NCBI RefSeq assembly: GCF_051262515.1
Contig: NZ_JBIMER010000008.1
Span: forward strand, 62,001-126,000
Direction of reading: 5' to 3'
Length of the DNA stretch: 64,000 nt
Source of the DNA: Arthrobacter_N sp051262515
Lineage (GTDB): Bacteria > Actinomycetota > Actinomycetes > Actinomycetales > Micrococcaceae
The translations under genes and the position numbers were made by a program. This document shows positions 8,688 to 16,123 of this stretch, piece after piece; the stretch's first letter is position 1, and each line of letters starts with the position of its first letter. The notes below the pieces were generated by a model. The model was not told the DNA's origin, ran no database searches, and saw nothing but the letters and a program-made list of their open reading frames with translations.

Positions 8688-9629
8688 TCAAATTTGGGTG
8701 AGGTTGTCGCTGTCAAAGAAGCGACCGGCCTTGTAAACGATGGGGCTTGCTCCGGTGACCTCCGCGTGGCGGACGCGACAAATGAACACTGTGTGGGTCG
8801 TCGCCTGAAAGCGCTCGCGAATCTCCGCCTCGAGCGACGCCGGGGAACCGTCGATGAGCGGACTTCCGTGCGGACCGGCGTGCCAGTCGACCACCGCGAA
8901 CTTGTTCGCGGATTTAGAAGCGAATGTGGCGACAGTCTCCCGCTGTTCGGTGCCCAGGATGTTGATGCCCAGGTGGGTGGCCGCATGTAGCGCAGGGTAG
9001 GTGGATGACGTCTTCTGAATACAAACCATCACCAGCGCGGGATCCAAGGAAACGGACGCGTAGGAATTAACGGCCAGTCCCTTCGGAACGCCGTTTTCCT
9101 GCGTGGTCACGACCGTGACGCCCGTGATGAACTGACGATTGAACGTCTTCATGATCTCGGGGTCCGGATCCCCCGACAGATCGTCGACGACGAGTTCGTC
9201 GGGCGTCCGAGCATCGCGCAGGTGGCGCACGCCAAGGCTGTTGAGCAGCTCGGAACCGTCCCAGGTGACCTCCTCGCGATCGATGCGGCCATCGACCAGG
9301 GTCACGTGGTTGCACCCCCTGGTCTCAACCCGCTTGTTCGTGGCGGGAACACCGAGGAAGGGCTCGGTGTGGGTTCCCGTCGTCGTCCAGAAGATCGCGG
9401 CCGCGTTTCCCTCGGTCACGACGGCGTCGATGGTCGTAGCGAGGTCCGGGAAGCCCGCACGGACCGAAAGAATCTCGTCCTGCAGTTGCGCGAGGGTGGA
9501 TGACTGGCCGCTGGCCCGGCTGACGCGCACGTAGTCGGGGGTCACGACGGACTGCAGGGCAGCGACGTCGCCGAGATCCCATGCCTGCCGCCAAACGGTA
9601 GTAAGTGTGGATTTGAGTTCCTGTTGCAT
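8688..9629 (-). CDS. SnoaL-like domain fused to flavin reductase
   Basis: A 313-residue two-domain protein. Residues 1-130 are a SnoaL/NTF2-like ester-cyclase-type domain (VWRQAWDLGDVAALQSVVTPDY, FPDLATTIDAVVTEGNAAAIFWTTTGTH, FLGVPATNKRVETRG). Residues 155-313 are a flavin-reductase-like FMN domain (FNRQFITGVTVVTTQ, GLAVNSYASVSLDPALVMVCIQKTS, FICRVRHAEV). Flavin reductases of this kind supply FMNH2 to two-component monooxygenases, and the obvious partner is the luciferase-like monooxygenase at 10507, across a shared intergenic region. The fused SnoaL domain is unusual. ATG 9629 is chosen over a GTG at 9653; neither has a clear ribosome binding site, so a leaderless message is possible. Confidence 0.85.
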   Translation of the reverse strand: MQQELKSTLTTVWRQAWDLGDVAALQSVVTPDYVRVSRASGQSSTLAQLQDEILSVRAGFPDLATTIDAVVTEGNAAAIFWTTTGTHTEPFLGVPATNKRVETRGCNHVTLVDGRIDREEVTWDGSELLNSLGVRHLRDARTPDELVVDDLSGDPDPEIMKTFNRQFITGVTVVTTQENGVPKGLAVNSYASVSLDPALVMVCIQKTSSTYPALHAATHLGINILGTEQRETVATFASKSANKFAVVDWHAGPHGSPLIDGSPASLEAEIRERFQATTHTVFICRVRHAEVTGASPIVYKAGRFFDSDNLTQI

Positions 9630-9689
9630 GGCACTAAAGGTAACGCACCTCACACAGCCGCGTCAACGACAGAGGTACTTATTATGTTG

Positions 9690-9710
9690 AATCCCTTGTT
9701 CTAGGGGATT
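9690..9710. promoter_or_regulatory. Inverted repeat, probable GntR operator
   Basis: AATCCC at 9690-9695 and GGGATT at 9705-9710 form an inverted repeat with a 9-base spacer. It lies between the divergent flavin-reductase and GntR genes, about 60 bases from each start, where a local regulator would bind. Confidence 0.5.
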
Positions 9711-9734
9711 TTGAGGCGAATCAATCCGCCGCTC

Positions 9735-9763
9735 TTGACGGACTCCCCACCGGGATCTACGGT
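9735..9763 (+). promoter_or_regulatory. Promoter of the GntR gene, probably leaderless
   Basis: TTGACG (9735-9740) and TACGGT (9758-9763) are 17 bases apart. Transcription would start at about 9770, one base from the ATG at 9771, so the message has no leader. This is common in Actinobacteria and explains why no ribosome binding site precedes the gene. Confidence 0.55.
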
Positions 9764-9770
9764 TTCTTGT

Positions 9771-10466
9771 ATGCAACAGACAACACAGCAGCTTGATGAG
9801 ATGGATGACCTGACGGAGGCAACACTCCTGGACCGTGTCCGCCGGCTGGTCCTCGGCGGGGACTTTCCCCCGGGTAGTCCGCTTTCGGAGGCGGTCCTCG
9901 CGCACCAGTTCGACGTCAGCCGCACCCCCATAAGGGAGACACTCAAGCAGCTGCAGCACGAGGGGCTGGTGGAGATCCGCCCGAAGGTCGGAACCTTCGT
10001 CCGCGAACCCACCCGCCGCGAGATCGTCGAGCTCTTCCAGCTCAAGGAGGGCCTCGAGGGCCTAGCCGCCGGCCTGCTGGCGCGCCGTGGGGACGTTCCG
10101 GAACTCCGGGTGCTCGAGCGCAATATCGAGGCATCCGAGAAGGCGTCGCTACACGAGGACGCCGCGCGGTACGCGGAACTGGTCAACGAGTTCCACCGCA
10201 CCATCATCATCGGCGCGGACAACCACAAGCTGATCGAGCAGTACGACCGGCTGATGAACCAGCTGGCCTACCACCGGCTGGTGCTACGGACCGCGGAGCA
10301 CCCAGGACGCATCAAGACCTCGACGAACGAACACCTCGCAGTGCTGGAGATGATCAAGGCCAAGGACCACTTCGGCGCCGAAGCAGCCATGCGCAACCAC
10401 GTATATGCCTCCGCACGGGAAGTCCTCACCGACTCCAGAACCGCAAATGACTCGCACAAACACTAA
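9771..10466 (+). CDS. GntR family regulator (FCD type)
   Basis: A 231-residue regulator. Residues 15-80 are a GntR winged helix (LLDRVRRLVLGGDFPPGSPLSEAVLA, FDVSRTPIRETLKQLQHEGLVEIRPKVGTFV). Residues 90-220 are an FCD all-helical effector domain with EFHRTIIIGADN and the EHLAVLEMIKAKDHFGAEAAMRNH segment; these His and Asp positions usually bind a metal and a carboxylate effector. It probably controls both the divergent reductase/BCCT pair and the operon starting at 10507, only 40 bases downstream. An in-frame ATG-less extension to 9711 exists, but the promoter position supports 9771. The effector is likely the substrate or a pathway intermediate (inference). Confidence 0.9.
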   Translation: MQQTTQQLDEMDDLTEATLLDRVRRLVLGGDFPPGSPLSEAVLAHQFDVSRTPIRETLKQLQHEGLVEIRPKVGTFVREPTRREIVELFQLKEGLEGLAAGLLARRGDVPELRVLERNIEASEKASLHEDAARYAELVNEFHRTIIIGADNHKLIEQYDRLMNQLAYHRLVLRTAEHPGRIKTSTNEHLAVLEMIKAKDHFGAEAAMRNHVYASAREVLTDSRTANDSHKH

Positions 10467-10506
10467 CCATTCCGGTCGCCCAGCGGCCGCCACGAAAGGA
10501 AACCCC

Positions 10507-11658
10507 ATGCGCTTCTCGATCTTCCACGGACTCGGTGCCCCCGGGGACCTGACCAACTACAACCAGCACATGAAAGACGCCCGCGAGTACGCCATCGCCG
10601 CGGAGAATGCCGGTTTCTGGTCGACCTGGTACACCGAGCACCACTTCGGGCACGAAGGCCAGGAGCTCACTCCGAATCCAATCATGATGGGCGTTGACAT
10701 CGCCGCTCGCACCGAAAAGATCCGGATCGGCCAGGCGGCGGCCATCGTCACCTTCTGGAACCCCTTGCGCCTCGCCGAGGACCTCGCGCTCCTCGACCAG
10801 CTCTCCGACGGGCGCCTCGAGGTCGGTGTCGGGCGCGGCCTCTATGGACGCGAAGCACTGAACCTCAACCCGATCGCCAATCCGCGCGACCAGGAACAAA
10901 ACCGTGCCCTCTTCGAGGAGACCATGGAGGTGCTCGACAAGGCTTGGAACAACGAGTTCTTCAGCCACAAGGGCCGTTTCTTCGAATATCCCGCCCCCGG
11001 AGTCAAGTGGAACCACCCGCTGTCCCCCGCCACACCGGAATTCACTAATGAAGACGGGGAAATCACCAAGCTGGCATTGGTGCCGCGCCCATACCAGCAG
11101 GACGGCCCGGGCCTTTGGCAGGTCATCGACACCCCGCGTTCGATCACCAACGCCGCCAAGGCCGGCGTCCAAGGCATCTTCTGGCTGCCCCCAGTCTCCG
11201 CGCTGAAGGGCCGATTCGAGCTTTACCAAGAAAACGCCTCCGCGGCACAAGGCCGCGAGGTCCCGCTGGGCGAAGGCATTGCCCTGGTCCGCGACGTCTA
11301 CGTCGCCGACACCATGGAGCAGGCCCGCGAGGAGTTCGAGGCGGCCGTCATGAACACCTACAAGTGGATCACCCACTGGCGCGGCCTCTCCAACCTCATG
11401 GAGGAAGGCGAGGAACTCACCGACGAACACACGCTGGACTTCGACATGCTCATGGACCGCAACATGCTGGTCGGTACGCCCGAGTACGTCACCGAAAAGA
11501 TCCAGGAACTCGAGCGGGAGGTCGGCCTGGAGCACATGATGCTCTGGACCACCCACCCGGGCCTCAAGCACGAGCACGCCATGCGCAGCCTCGAGTTGTT
11601 CTCCGAGAAAGTGATGCCCCACTTCGACCGCACGCCGTCCTTGGCCGGCAAGCGGTGA
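10507..11658 (+). CDS. Luciferase-like flavin-dependent monooxygenase
   Basis: A 383-residue LLM-class (bacterial luciferase superfamily) monooxygenase that uses reduced FMN and O2. Seen are the N-terminal strand MRFSIFHGLG, AENAGFWSTWYTEHHFG (the conserved ExH region), IGQAAAIVTFWNPLRLAEDLALLDQLSDGRLEVGVGRG, and the C-terminal MLVGTPEYVTEKIQ. GAAAGGA lies five bases before the ATG. The family does Baeyer-Villiger type and heterocycle ring-opening reactions (RutA, TgnA and PyrA are examples). It is the first gene of a run of six overlapping or near-overlapping genes and is probably the ring-opening step, with FMNH2 from the fusion protein at 8688. It is not LuxA of bioluminescence: no luxB partner is present. 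Confidence 0.9.
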   Translation: MRFSIFHGLGAPGDLTNYNQHMKDAREYAIAAENAGFWSTWYTEHHFGHEGQELTPNPIMMGVDIAARTEKIRIGQAAAIVTFWNPLRLAEDLALLDQLSDGRLEVGVGRGLYGREALNLNPIANPRDQEQNRALFEETMEVLDKAWNNEFFSHKGRFFEYPAPGVKWNHPLSPATPEFTNEDGEITKLALVPRPYQQDGPGLWQVIDTPRSITNAAKAGVQGIFWLPPVSALKGRFELYQENASAAQGREVPLGEGIALVRDVYVADTMEQAREEFEAAVMNTYKWITHWRGLSNLMEEGEELTDEHTLDFDMLMDRNMLVGTPEYVTEKIQELEREVGLEHMMLWTTHPGLKHEHAMRSLELFSEKVMPHFDRTPSLAGKR

Positions 11659-12275
11659 CGGCACACGGGGCGGAGACCGCCCACGCCATCCGGAAGATCG
11701 TCTATTACCAGGAGGAGGTCCTCCTGGAGAACGGTCTCGGGCCCGCAGTGCCCGCCGTGCGCGCCAGCGTCGCCGCCGTCGTGGCGAACCCCTGGGTCGG
11801 GACGTCGCCGTCCACCGATCTGTCCCCCGCCACCGAACTCCTCGCGCCGCAACTGGCACACGCACTCACGGACCGGCTGATGCAGGGCCTCGGCGGCCCC
11901 GATCGCATCGAGGCGTTCGGCAAGGCCGCCATCGTCGGGACCGACGGCGAAATCGAGCACGCCAGCGCCCTGATCCACACGCCCTACTTCGGCAACCTAG
12001 TCCGCGAGTTCCTCGAGGGCACCTCGATCATCTGCTTCGCCGACGACCGAGCCGACGCCGGCCAGCCTCTGGTAGTACCCCTGTGGCACAAGACGCACGC
12101 GGCCACTCGCAGCCACTACCAGACCGTGACCACCCGAGTCAGCGACGGGCCGCGCGCCGACGAGATCGTCGTTGTCGTCGCTGCGTCCACCGGCCCGCGG
12201 CCGCACCCCCGCATCGGGGACCGCGCCACGGACCCGGCCGTCACTTCCACCGTCCTTGAAAGGATTCCCGCATGA
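11655..12275 (+). CDS. DUF1185 (amino acid synthesis family) protein, copy 1
   Basis: A 206-residue member of DUF1185, a family labelled amino acid synthesis without a proven reaction. The core reads FGKAAIVGTDGEIEHASALIHTPYFGN, with the EHxSALIHT block shared with the next gene, and a second block HAATRSHYQTVTTRVSDGPRADEIVVVVA. The GTG start overlaps the TGA of the monooxygenase (GTGA), and its own stop overlaps the next ATG, so all three are coupled. Two adjacent DUF1185 genes suggest a heteromeric enzyme or two related steps. Conserved His and Glu in IEHxS could be catalytic (inference). Confidence 0.85.
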   Translation: MTAHGAETAHAIRKIVYYQEEVLLENGLGPAVPAVRASVAAVVANPWVGTSPSTDLSPATELLAPQLAHALTDRLMQGLGGPDRIEAFGKAAIVGTDGEIEHASALIHTPYFGNLVREFLEGTSIICFADDRADAGQPLVVPLWHKTHAATRSHYQTVTTRVSDGPRADEIVVVVAASTGPRPHPRIGDRATDPAVTSTVLERIPA

Positions 12276-12823
12276 ACCCCCGCAAGATCGTCACGATCGT
12301 CGAAGAAATCCTCACCGAGGGCGGTCGGCCAGTCGAGCCCGCAGCCCGCGTCGTCGTCGTCGCCGCCATCATCGACAACCCGTGGGACGGTCAGGGCTTC
12401 GTCGACGACCTGAATCCCGGCATCGACGCCACCGCCTCGGATCTCGGCGCGCTGCTCGCGCCCCGCGTCGTCGAGGCACTCGGCGCACCGGTTGAGGCCT
12501 ACGGCAAGGCGGCTATTGTGGGCCTCAACGGGGAGATCGAGCACGGCTCGGCCCTGATCCACACGCTCAAGTTCGGCGACCACTTCCGCAACGCGGCGTC
12601 CGCCACCACGCTGCTTCCGGCCGTCGAGAAGCGCGGACCCGCGGGCACCACGTTCGACATTCCGCTGAAGCACATCACCGACGCGACCATCCGCTCCCAC
12701 CATCAGAGCCTCGAGGTCCGTCTGGCGGACGCGCCGCACCCGGGGGAGATCGTCGTAGCGCTTGCGGCCGCGGCCCAGGGGCGCCCCCAGCAGCGCCTCG
12801 CCACGCTGAGCACGGAACTGTGA
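12272..12823 (+). CDS. DUF1185 (amino acid synthesis family) protein, copy 2
   Basis: A 183-residue DUF1185 protein, paralogue of the gene just upstream: YGKAAIVGLNGEIEHGSALIHTLKFGDHFR and HITDATIRSHHQSLEVRLADAPHPGEIVVALA match copy 1 block by block, although the flanks differ. The ATG overlaps the upstream TGA (ATGA) and AAAGGA lies upstream at good spacing. Its own stop overlaps the hydrolase start (GTGA). The two copies are too different to be a recent tandem duplication and are more likely two subunits with separate roles. The function is not established. Confidence 0.85.
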   Translation: MNPRKIVTIVEEILTEGGRPVEPAARVVVVAAIIDNPWDGQGFVDDLNPGIDATASDLGALLAPRVVEALGAPVEAYGKAAIVGLNGEIEHGSALIHTLKFGDHFRNAASATTLLPAVEKRGPAGTTFDIPLKHITDATIRSHHQSLEVRLADAPHPGEIVVALAAAAQGRPQQRLATLSTEL

Positions 12824-13578
12824 GCATGGCCCGACAGCTGCCGATCGTCTTGCTCCATGGCGTGGGACTGGACCACACCATGTGGGAGCCGTTCCGCACC
12901 GCTCTGGGCCGCCTCACCGAGGCTCCCGTCGTGGCCCTGGATCTCCCGGGCCACGGCGGGCTGCCACCCCTCACGGGACCGACCAGTCTGGCCGACATGG
13001 CCGACGACGTCGCCGCGCGCCTTCCGGGGCGCGCGCATCTGGTCGGGTTCTCACTGGGCGCGCTCGTCGCACAGCACCTGGCCCGCCACCGCGCGGAGCT
13101 CGTGGCGTCTCTGGCCAGCGTCAGTTCCGTGTGCCAACGGACACCCGAGGAGGCAGCGTCGGTACAGGCCCGACTCGAGAACGCCGGGACGGACTTCCAG
13201 GGAAGCGTGGACGCCTCCCTCCAGCGGTGGTATCCGACGGAAAGCGCGGTCGACCCGCAGCTCGTCGCCAGCACGCAGACGACCCTCCTGGCCAACAGCG
13301 TCGAGTCCTACCTCCACGCGTACAACGTGTTCGCCACGGGCGACGCCGAGCTCGGTTCGGAACTGGGCCAGATCACCGTGCCGTCGCTCGCAGTGACCGG
13401 GGAACTGGACCCCGGATCGACGCCGGACATGACCCGGCGCCTCGGCGAGGCGATCCCCGGCACGCGCACCGCCGTCGTGCCCGGCGCCCGGCACATGCTG
13501 CCCGTCACCGAACCCGGTGAACTGGCCGCCATCATCTACCACTTCATCGAAGAAACGAGACGCGATCCCCATGCCTAA
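12820..13578 (+). CDS. Alpha/beta hydrolase
   Basis: A 252-residue alpha/beta-fold hydrolase. It has the oxyanion segment LLHGVGLDHTMW, the DLPGHG turn, the nucleophile elbow GFSLGA with Ser, an acid after strand 6 (GELDPGSTPD) and the final His in ARHMLPVTEPGEL, so the triad is complete. In the pathway proposed here it would hydrolyse an amide or enamide left after ring cleavage, as TgnD does in trigonelline catabolism (analogy, not proof). The GTG start overlaps the DUF1185 stop, and the stop overlaps the aldehyde dehydrogenase start by eight bases. Lactone or enol-ester hydrolysis is the main alternative. Confidence 0.85.
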   Translation: MSMARQLPIVLLHGVGLDHTMWEPFRTALGRLTEAPVVALDLPGHGGLPPLTGPTSLADMADDVAARLPGRAHLVGFSLGALVAQHLARHRAELVASLASVSSVCQRTPEEAASVQARLENAGTDFQGSVDASLQRWYPTESAVDPQLVASTQTTLLANSVESYLHAYNVFATGDAELGSELGQITVPSLAVTGELDPGSTPDMTRRLGEAIPGTRTAVVPGARHMLPVTEPGELAAIIYHFIEETRRDPHA

Positions 13579-15052
13579 GCGATACGACCACTTCATCAAT
13601 GGCCAGTACGCCGCACCGGCGGAGAGCCAGTACTTCGACAGCACCAATCCCGCCACTCTGGAGGTCCTCTACGAGGCGGCCCGCGGGACCGCCCCGGACA
13701 TCGACGCAGCCGTTGCCGCCGCGGCGCAGGCCTTCAACAACCGGCTGTGGCGCGGCCTGTCCCCCACTCGACGCGGCCATCTTCTGCGCGGGCTCGCGGA
13801 CCTCGTCGGGGAGAATGCCGACGAACTCGCGACCATGGAAACCCAGGACAATGGCAAGCTGCTGCGGGAGATGCGCGGACAGATGGCCACGCTCCCGGAG
13901 TACCTCTACTACTACGCGGGCATGGCCGACAAGGTCCAAGGCAGCCAGATCCCCACCAATTCGCCGCTCATGTTGAACTACACGCAGCGGGAACCGCTCG
14001 GGGTGGTCGGAGCCATCACGCCGTGGAACTCCCCTCTGACGTTGACGACGTCGAAACTCGCCCCAGCCCTCGCCGCCGGCAACACGCTGGTCATCAAACC
14101 GTCCGAGTACACCTCCCGGACGGTGCTGCGCCTGGCCGAGCTCGCCGTCGAGGCCGGCTTCCCGGACGGCGTGATCAACGTGGTCACCGGCTACGGCAAG
14201 GAAGCCGGTGCGCCGCTGGTCGCGCACCGCGGCATCGCCAAGATCTCGTTCACCGGGTCCACGGCCACCGGCTCGGCGATCGCCGCCTCCGCCGCCTCAC
14301 GCTTCATCGGATGCACGCTGGAGCTCGGCGGTAAGAGCCCCAACATCGTCTTCGATGACGCCGACGTCGGCAACGCCGCCATGGGCGTCATCGCGGGCAT
14401 CTTCGCTGCCTCCGGACAGACCTGCATCGCGGGCAGCCGCGTGTTCGCGCACCGCTCCGTGTACGACGAGCTGCTGGAGAAGGTCGCCGAGCGGGCCCGC
14501 AGCATCGTCATCGGCGACCCGTTGCTGGACGCCACCGAAATGGGGCCGCTGGCTTTCGGCGACCAGCAGGACAAGGTCGACTCCTACGTACGGCTCGGCG
14601 TCTCCGAGGGCGCCACGGTGCTCACCGGCGGCGGCCGTCCCAGCGTGGACCTGCCCGGATACTTCTACGCACCGACCGTCCTGACCGACGTTAACAACTC
14701 GATGCGCGTGACCCGCGAGGAGATCTTCGGCCCCGTAGCGGCGATCATGCCCTTCGACACCGAGGACGAGGTCTTGGCCCTGGCCAACGACACCGACTAC
14801 GGCCTGGCTGCCGGGATCTGGACCCAGAATCTGGCCCGCGCCCACCGAATGGCCCGCCGCCTGGACGCCGGAACCGTGTGGGTGAACACCTACCGTGCCA
14901 TGTCCCCGATGTCCCCGCGGCAGGGCTTCAAGAACAGCGGCGTAGGTATCGAGCACGGTTTGGAGTCCATGAACGAGTACACGCGCCTGAAGAGCGTGTG
15001 GATCAATACCGACGAGGATCCGGTCGCGGACCCCTTCGTCATGCGCGGCTAA
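13571..15052 (+). CDS. Aldehyde dehydrogenase
   Basis: A 493-residue NAD(P)-dependent aldehyde dehydrogenase. It has the Asn oxyanion residue in ITPWNSPL, the cofactor loop KPSEYTS, FTGSTATG, the general base Glu in TLELGGKSPNIVF, the catalytic Cys in FAASGQTCIAGSR, and the EEIFGPVAAIMPF motif. It oxidises an aldehyde intermediate to its acid; in the trigonelline-type scheme this would be the TgnC-like step. ATG 13571 was chosen because it starts the family N-terminus (KRYDHFINGQYAAPA) and overlaps the upstream stop. The aldehyde itself cannot be identified from sequence. Confidence 0.9.
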   Translation: MPKRYDHFINGQYAAPAESQYFDSTNPATLEVLYEAARGTAPDIDAAVAAAAQAFNNRLWRGLSPTRRGHLLRGLADLVGENADELATMETQDNGKLLREMRGQMATLPEYLYYYAGMADKVQGSQIPTNSPLMLNYTQREPLGVVGAITPWNSPLTLTTSKLAPALAAGNTLVIKPSEYTSRTVLRLAELAVEAGFPDGVINVVTGYGKEAGAPLVAHRGIAKISFTGSTATGSAIAASAASRFIGCTLELGGKSPNIVFDDADVGNAAMGVIAGIFAASGQTCIAGSRVFAHRSVYDELLEKVAERARSIVIGDPLLDATEMGPLAFGDQQDKVDSYVRLGVSEGATVLTGGGRPSVDLPGYFYAPTVLTDVNNSMRVTREEIFGPVAAIMPFDTEDEVLALANDTDYGLAAGIWTQNLARAHRMARRLDAGTVWVNTYRAMSPMSPRQGFKNSGVGIEHGLESMNEYTRLKSVWINTDEDPVADPFVMRG

Positions 15053-15061
15053 GGGAACGCC

Positions 15062-15265
15062 ATGCCCCTGATCGACGTGTCCATCGCCGCCGGCCGCACC
15101 CCCGAGCAACTGCGCGCCCTCGTTTCCGCCCTCCACCGCGCCGCCGAGGAAACCGTGGGCGCGCTGCCCGAGAACACCACGGTCATCATCCGCGAGGTGC
15201 TGGCGACACACTGGTCCAAGGCGGACCGGACCATCGCCGAAAGGACCGGCGCCGCCGGATCCTGA
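15062..15265 (+). CDS. 4-oxalocrotonate tautomerase family protein
   Basis: A 67-residue member of the 4-oxalocrotonate tautomerase superfamily. The second codon is Pro (MPLIDVSIAAGRTPEQ), which after Met removal becomes the catalytic N-terminal base; VIIREVLATHW carries the usual strand with an Arg. These small enzymes shift double bonds in enol or keto acids. It starts nine bases after the aldehyde dehydrogenase, with AAGGGAACGCC as the binding site, and closes the operon. It would isomerise an unsaturated acid late in the pathway (inference). Confidence 0.9.
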   Translation: MPLIDVSIAAGRTPEQLRALVSALHRAAEETVGALPENTTVIIREVLATHWSKADRTIAERTGAAGS

Positions 15266-15277
15266 GTGCCGCGGCCC

Positions 15278-16054
15278 TCAGGGCCACCGGAGATAGTAGC
15301 GCATCGGGGCGTGCCGGATGGCTTCCGGCAGCCGGGGATAGACGACGGCGGTCGCGGAAAGGACCGCGCGGAACACCCGGTCCCGGGCCGCGGACCACGG
15401 CAGGCCGAAGGCCGTCCGCAACTCCGGCGTCAGCAACCCGGCGGTCAACAGCCGAGCCAGCGGCATCAGGAGGCGCGCCCATAGTGGGGCGTTCCGGGCG
15501 GCCAGCAGCTCGCGCGCGGCCGAGGCGACGGCGTCGTCCACGCGGAGCGTCGGCAGCATGCCCGCCATGTAGGACGCGAAGGCCTCTCGCGTGGCCGGCC
15601 ACAGCTCCGCCGGCATCTGCAGCGCCTTGCCCAGCACCGCGTAGTCCCGGTACAGCGCGTCCGCGGCCGCCGGAGACAGCGGCGGGAAAACCGCGCCACG
15701 GATGGCGGTCGCGGAATCGTAAAGCGTGGCCGCGACCCACAACTGCAGTTCGGGATCGCGGGCGTCGTAGGCGGGGTGGATCCCGTCCGCCGCCGCGTCC
15801 GCCCGCACCGGCCAATGGGCCCGATCGACCCAAGCTCGCGCCGCGGCGGCCTGCTCCGGCGTCCCGTTCGTCAGCGCATAGATGTATCGGAGCGTCCCGT
15901 GGAGGCGTTTCAGGGGATCGTGCGCGAACGAGCTGTGCCGGGCGACGCCGTGGCCCACCGCGGGATGCGCCAACTGCAGCAGGATCGCGCGGCCGGCGCC
16001 CGCCAACAGCACGGATTCCGGTGCGACGTCGGCAATCCCGCGCACCGGATTCAT
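15278..16054 (-). CDS. MpaB-type oxygenase (DUF2236)
   Basis: A 258-residue DUF2236 protein, the family of latex-clearing and MpaB-like heme oxygenases. The signature LLQLAHPAVGHGVARHSSFAHDPLKRLHGTLRYI near residue 25 carries the His that would bind heme or metal, and WVAATLYDSAT follows at the family's second conserved site. ATG 16054 has GGAG six bases upstream; an ATG at 16081 adds nine basic residues and is also possible. The substrate is unknown. It is convergent with the tautomerase, 12 bases away, and sits downstream of rlmN. Confidence 0.8.
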   Translation of the reverse strand: MNPVRGIADVAPESVLLAGAGRAILLQLAHPAVGHGVARHSSFAHDPLKRLHGTLRYIYALTNGTPEQAAAARAWVDRAHWPVRADAAADGIHPAYDARDPELQLWVAATLYDSATAIRGAVFPPLSPAAADALYRDYAVLGKALQMPAELWPATREAFASYMAGMLPTLRVDDAVASAARELLAARNAPLWARLLMPLARLLTAGLLTPELRTAFGLPWSAARDRVFRAVLSATAVVYPRLPEAIRHAPMRYYLRWP

Positions 16055-16123
16055 CGCACGCTCCGGGGGCCTGCGCCTCATGCCACACCCACGGACACGA
16101 CGCCGCTTCGCTGCCACTCCCGT

